A stretch of 64,000 bases of DNA, taken from assembly GCA_949493535.1 (NCBI GenBank), contig CASZWJ010000006.1:1-64000 (forward strand), in the 5' to 3' direction. This DNA is from an uncultured Alphaproteobacteria bacterium. Its GTDB lineage: Bacteria > Pseudomonadota > Alphaproteobacteria > RF32 > CAG-239. Shown in pieces: positions 62,640 to 64,000 of this stretch; position 1 is the first letter of the stretch, and each line of letters starts with the position of its first letter. The notes under the pieces are model-generated. The model had not been told where the DNA came from, did not search any database, and saw only the letters and a list, made by a program, of their open reading frames with translations. A program made the position numbers and the translations under genes.

Positions 62640-63401
62640 CTATTTCTCTTTCACAAATTCGGCGTAGCCTTTTTCTTCCAGCTCCAGCGCTAAATTCTTA
62701 TCGCCGGATTTAACAATACGCCCGTCCGCGTATACATGCACAAAATCAGGAACCACATAGTTCAGAAGCCGCTGATAGTGGGTAATGACCAACATGGAAC
62801 GCTGTCCGTCCCGCAGGGCATTCACCCCCTCGGAAACAACTTTCAAAGCGTCAATATCCAATCCGGAATCTGCTTCGTCCAAAATTGAAAAACATGGTTT
62901 GAGCACCGTCATTTGCAAGGTTTCCAGACGTTTCTTTTCCCCACCTGAAAAACCGACATTTACCGGACGCTTGATCATATCGGCATCGATGCCGAGCTTT
63001 TTGCCCTCTTCCCTGACCATTTTGACAAATTCCATGGTATCCAGCTCGGGCTGATTGCGATGTTTGCGAACGGCATTGACCGCGTGCTTCAAAAAAGTGG
63101 TCGTCGGCACGCCGGGAATTTCAACCGGATATTGCATGCAAAGGAATATTCCCTCTCGGGCACGCTCTTCTACAGACATTTTGGTTAAATCTTTTCCTTT
63201 AAAACGAATCGAACCTGAGGTGATTTCATACCCGGGTTTGCCGCAGATAACATTGGACAAAGTAGATTTTCCGGCGCCGTTCGGCCCCATTACGGCATGG
63301 ACTTCGCCTTCATTAATCGTCAGGTTAAAGCCTTTTATAATTTCTTTATCGCCGACTTTGGCATGCAAATTTTCAATTTCTAACAACGGTGTTTTGCTCA
63401 T
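62640..63401 (-). CDS. sufC: Fe-S cluster assembly ATPase SufC
   Basis: This ABC-type ATPase powers the SufBCD scaffold. The protein has 253 residues. Walker A is GPNGAGKST (about 39-47), the signature is VGFSGGEKKR, and Walker B is CFSILDEADSGLD with the SufC-typical E-A-D-S-G-L-D. Position between sufB and sufD is the standard operon order. GAGAGA precedes the ATG. Confidence 0.97.
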   Translation of the reverse strand: MSKTPLLEIENLHAKVGDKEIIKGFNLTINEGEVHAVMGPNGAGKSTLSNVICGKPGYEITSGSIRFKGKDLTKMSVEERAREGIFLCMQYPVEIPGVPTTTFLKHAVNAVRKHRNQPELDTMEFVKMVREEGKKLGIDADMIKRPVNVGFSGGEKKRLETLQMTVLKPCFSILDEADSGLDIDALKVVSEGVNALRDGQRSMLVITHYQRLLNYVVPDFVHVYADGRIVKSGDKNLALELEEKGYAEFVKEK

Positions 63402-63431
63402 AATTTTTTCTCTCTTACTTTGTCATTCACT

Positions 63432-64000
63432 TTATCCGACGCTGCCTTCCAGCGAAATATTAATCAGCTTTGCGGCCTCAATGGCAAATTCCATCGGCAG
63501 ATGCTGCATAACCTCTTTGCAAAAGCCGTTGACAATCAAGCTGACGGCTTCTTCTTCGCCGATACCGCGCTGCTGGCAGTAAAACAACTGCTCGTCGCTG
63601 ATTTTGGAAGTGGTCGCCTCATGCTCAATCACCGCCGATTTATTGCGGTTTTCAATATAAGGCACGGTATGCGAACCGCAGTTTCTGCCAATCAGCAGGC
63701 TGTCGCATTGCGAATAGTTGCGCGCATTGGCGGCATTCGGGCTGACACGTACCAAACCGCGATAGGTTTGGTTGGAGAATCCGGCCGAAATGCCTTTGGA
63801 AATAATCTTAGAGGTTGTGTTTTTGCCGATATGAATCATCTTTGTTCCGGTATCTGCCTGCTGCCGGTTATTGGTTATGGCAACCGAATAAAACTCGCCG
63901 ACGGAATTGTCTCCCTGCAAAATACATGACGGATATTTCCACGTGACGGCGGAACCGGTTTCGACCTGCGTCCAAGAAACTTTGGAATTTTCTCCGCGGC
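63432..64000 (-). CDS. sufB: Fe-S cluster assembly scaffold SufB, C-terminal part
   Basis: The frame is open to the right-hand window edge, so only the last 190 residues or so are visible. [21 protein letters not shown] is typical SufB (read as [10 protein letters not shown] and [12 protein letters not shown]). [26 protein letters not shown] with the conserved Cys and Glu is also seen, as [14 protein letters not shown]. It heads the visible sufBCD order and is followed by sufC after 30 bases. Confidence 0.95.
   Translation of the reverse strand, partial: RGENSKVSWTQVETGSAVTWKYPSCILQGDNSVGEFYSVAITNNRQQADTGTKMIHIGKNTTSKIISKGISAGFSNQTYRGLVRVSPNAANARNYSQCDSLLIGRNCGSHTVPYIENRNKSAVIEHEATTSKISDEQLFYCQQRGIGEEEAVSLIVNGFCKEVMQHLPMEFAIEAAKLINISLEGSVG

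Overview
The window looks like a chromosomal segment of a host-associated alphaproteobacterium, probably one of the uncultured, anaerobic gut lineages. That placement is inference. It rests on the rodZ-like/ispG/hisS/prfA order, a GAF-type PtsP (EI-Ntr), a SufBCDSE-type iron-sulfur operon, oxygen-independent ribonucleotide reduction (class III NrdD/NrdG), an Fe-S L-serine dehydratase, a VirB8-like protein and small Cys-rich secreted proteins. Most of the sequence is compact housekeeping DNA with short gaps, many one-nucleotide or 14-nucleotide gene overlaps and very regular GC-hairpin terminators.

Layout. 1-6.7 kb: a Cys-rich secreted protein cut by the window edge, psd-pssA, tRNA-Leu, a LysR regulator divergent from a flavin-reductase-like protein, and a Cys-rich secreted protein whose signal peptide and mature domain are in different frames across an octanucleotide repeat. 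6.7-10.2 kb: class III ribonucleotide reductase, with the glycyl-radical loop on a separate small gene and a candidate pair of NrdR boxes upstream. 10.2-16.1 kb: a TolC-like lipoprotein divergent from a VirB8-like protein, then oligoendopeptidase F, a small membrane protein and a GlmU-like nucleotidyltransferase. 16.2-30.5 kb: a DUF2207 protein, dnaE with two membrane proteins, prfA, hisS, ispG, a rodZ-like gene and ptsP. 30.6-35.5 kb: mostly small accessory genes, including a kinase-like protein and a degenerate single-domain DEAD-box protein. 35.6-44 kb: sdaA, an M49-like peptidase, a MEMO-AMMECR1 fusion, a HAD phosphatase, serS, trpS and a lipoprotein.

44.2-49.5 kb is an AT-rich accessory island directly downstream of tRNA-Thr(GGU). 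It has 39-bp perfect direct repeats and repeated sequences resembling decayed tRNA 3' ends. These seem to delimit four single-gene cassettes: a membrane-anchored HNH nuclease, a Bro-N/DinD-like protein, a GIY-YIG protein, and a gene broken by an in-frame TAG. No integrase is present in the window.

49.6-64 kb returns to core genes: tag, murA, comF, a divergent sucC/sucD pair whose SucD lacks the catalytic histidine, sufE, a GNAT protein, an M14 amidase-like protein, sufT, sufS, sufD (with a Cys/His-rich insertion), sufC and the 3' part of sufB. The suf genes together form a cysteine desulfurase/scaffold pathway for Fe-S clusters, which fits the many Fe-S enzymes here (NrdG, IspG, SdaA).

The most interesting items are the frameshift-switch repeat at 6.17 kb, the tRNA-Thr cassette array, the split NrdD, the metal-binding insert in SufD and the His-to-Tyr change in SucD.
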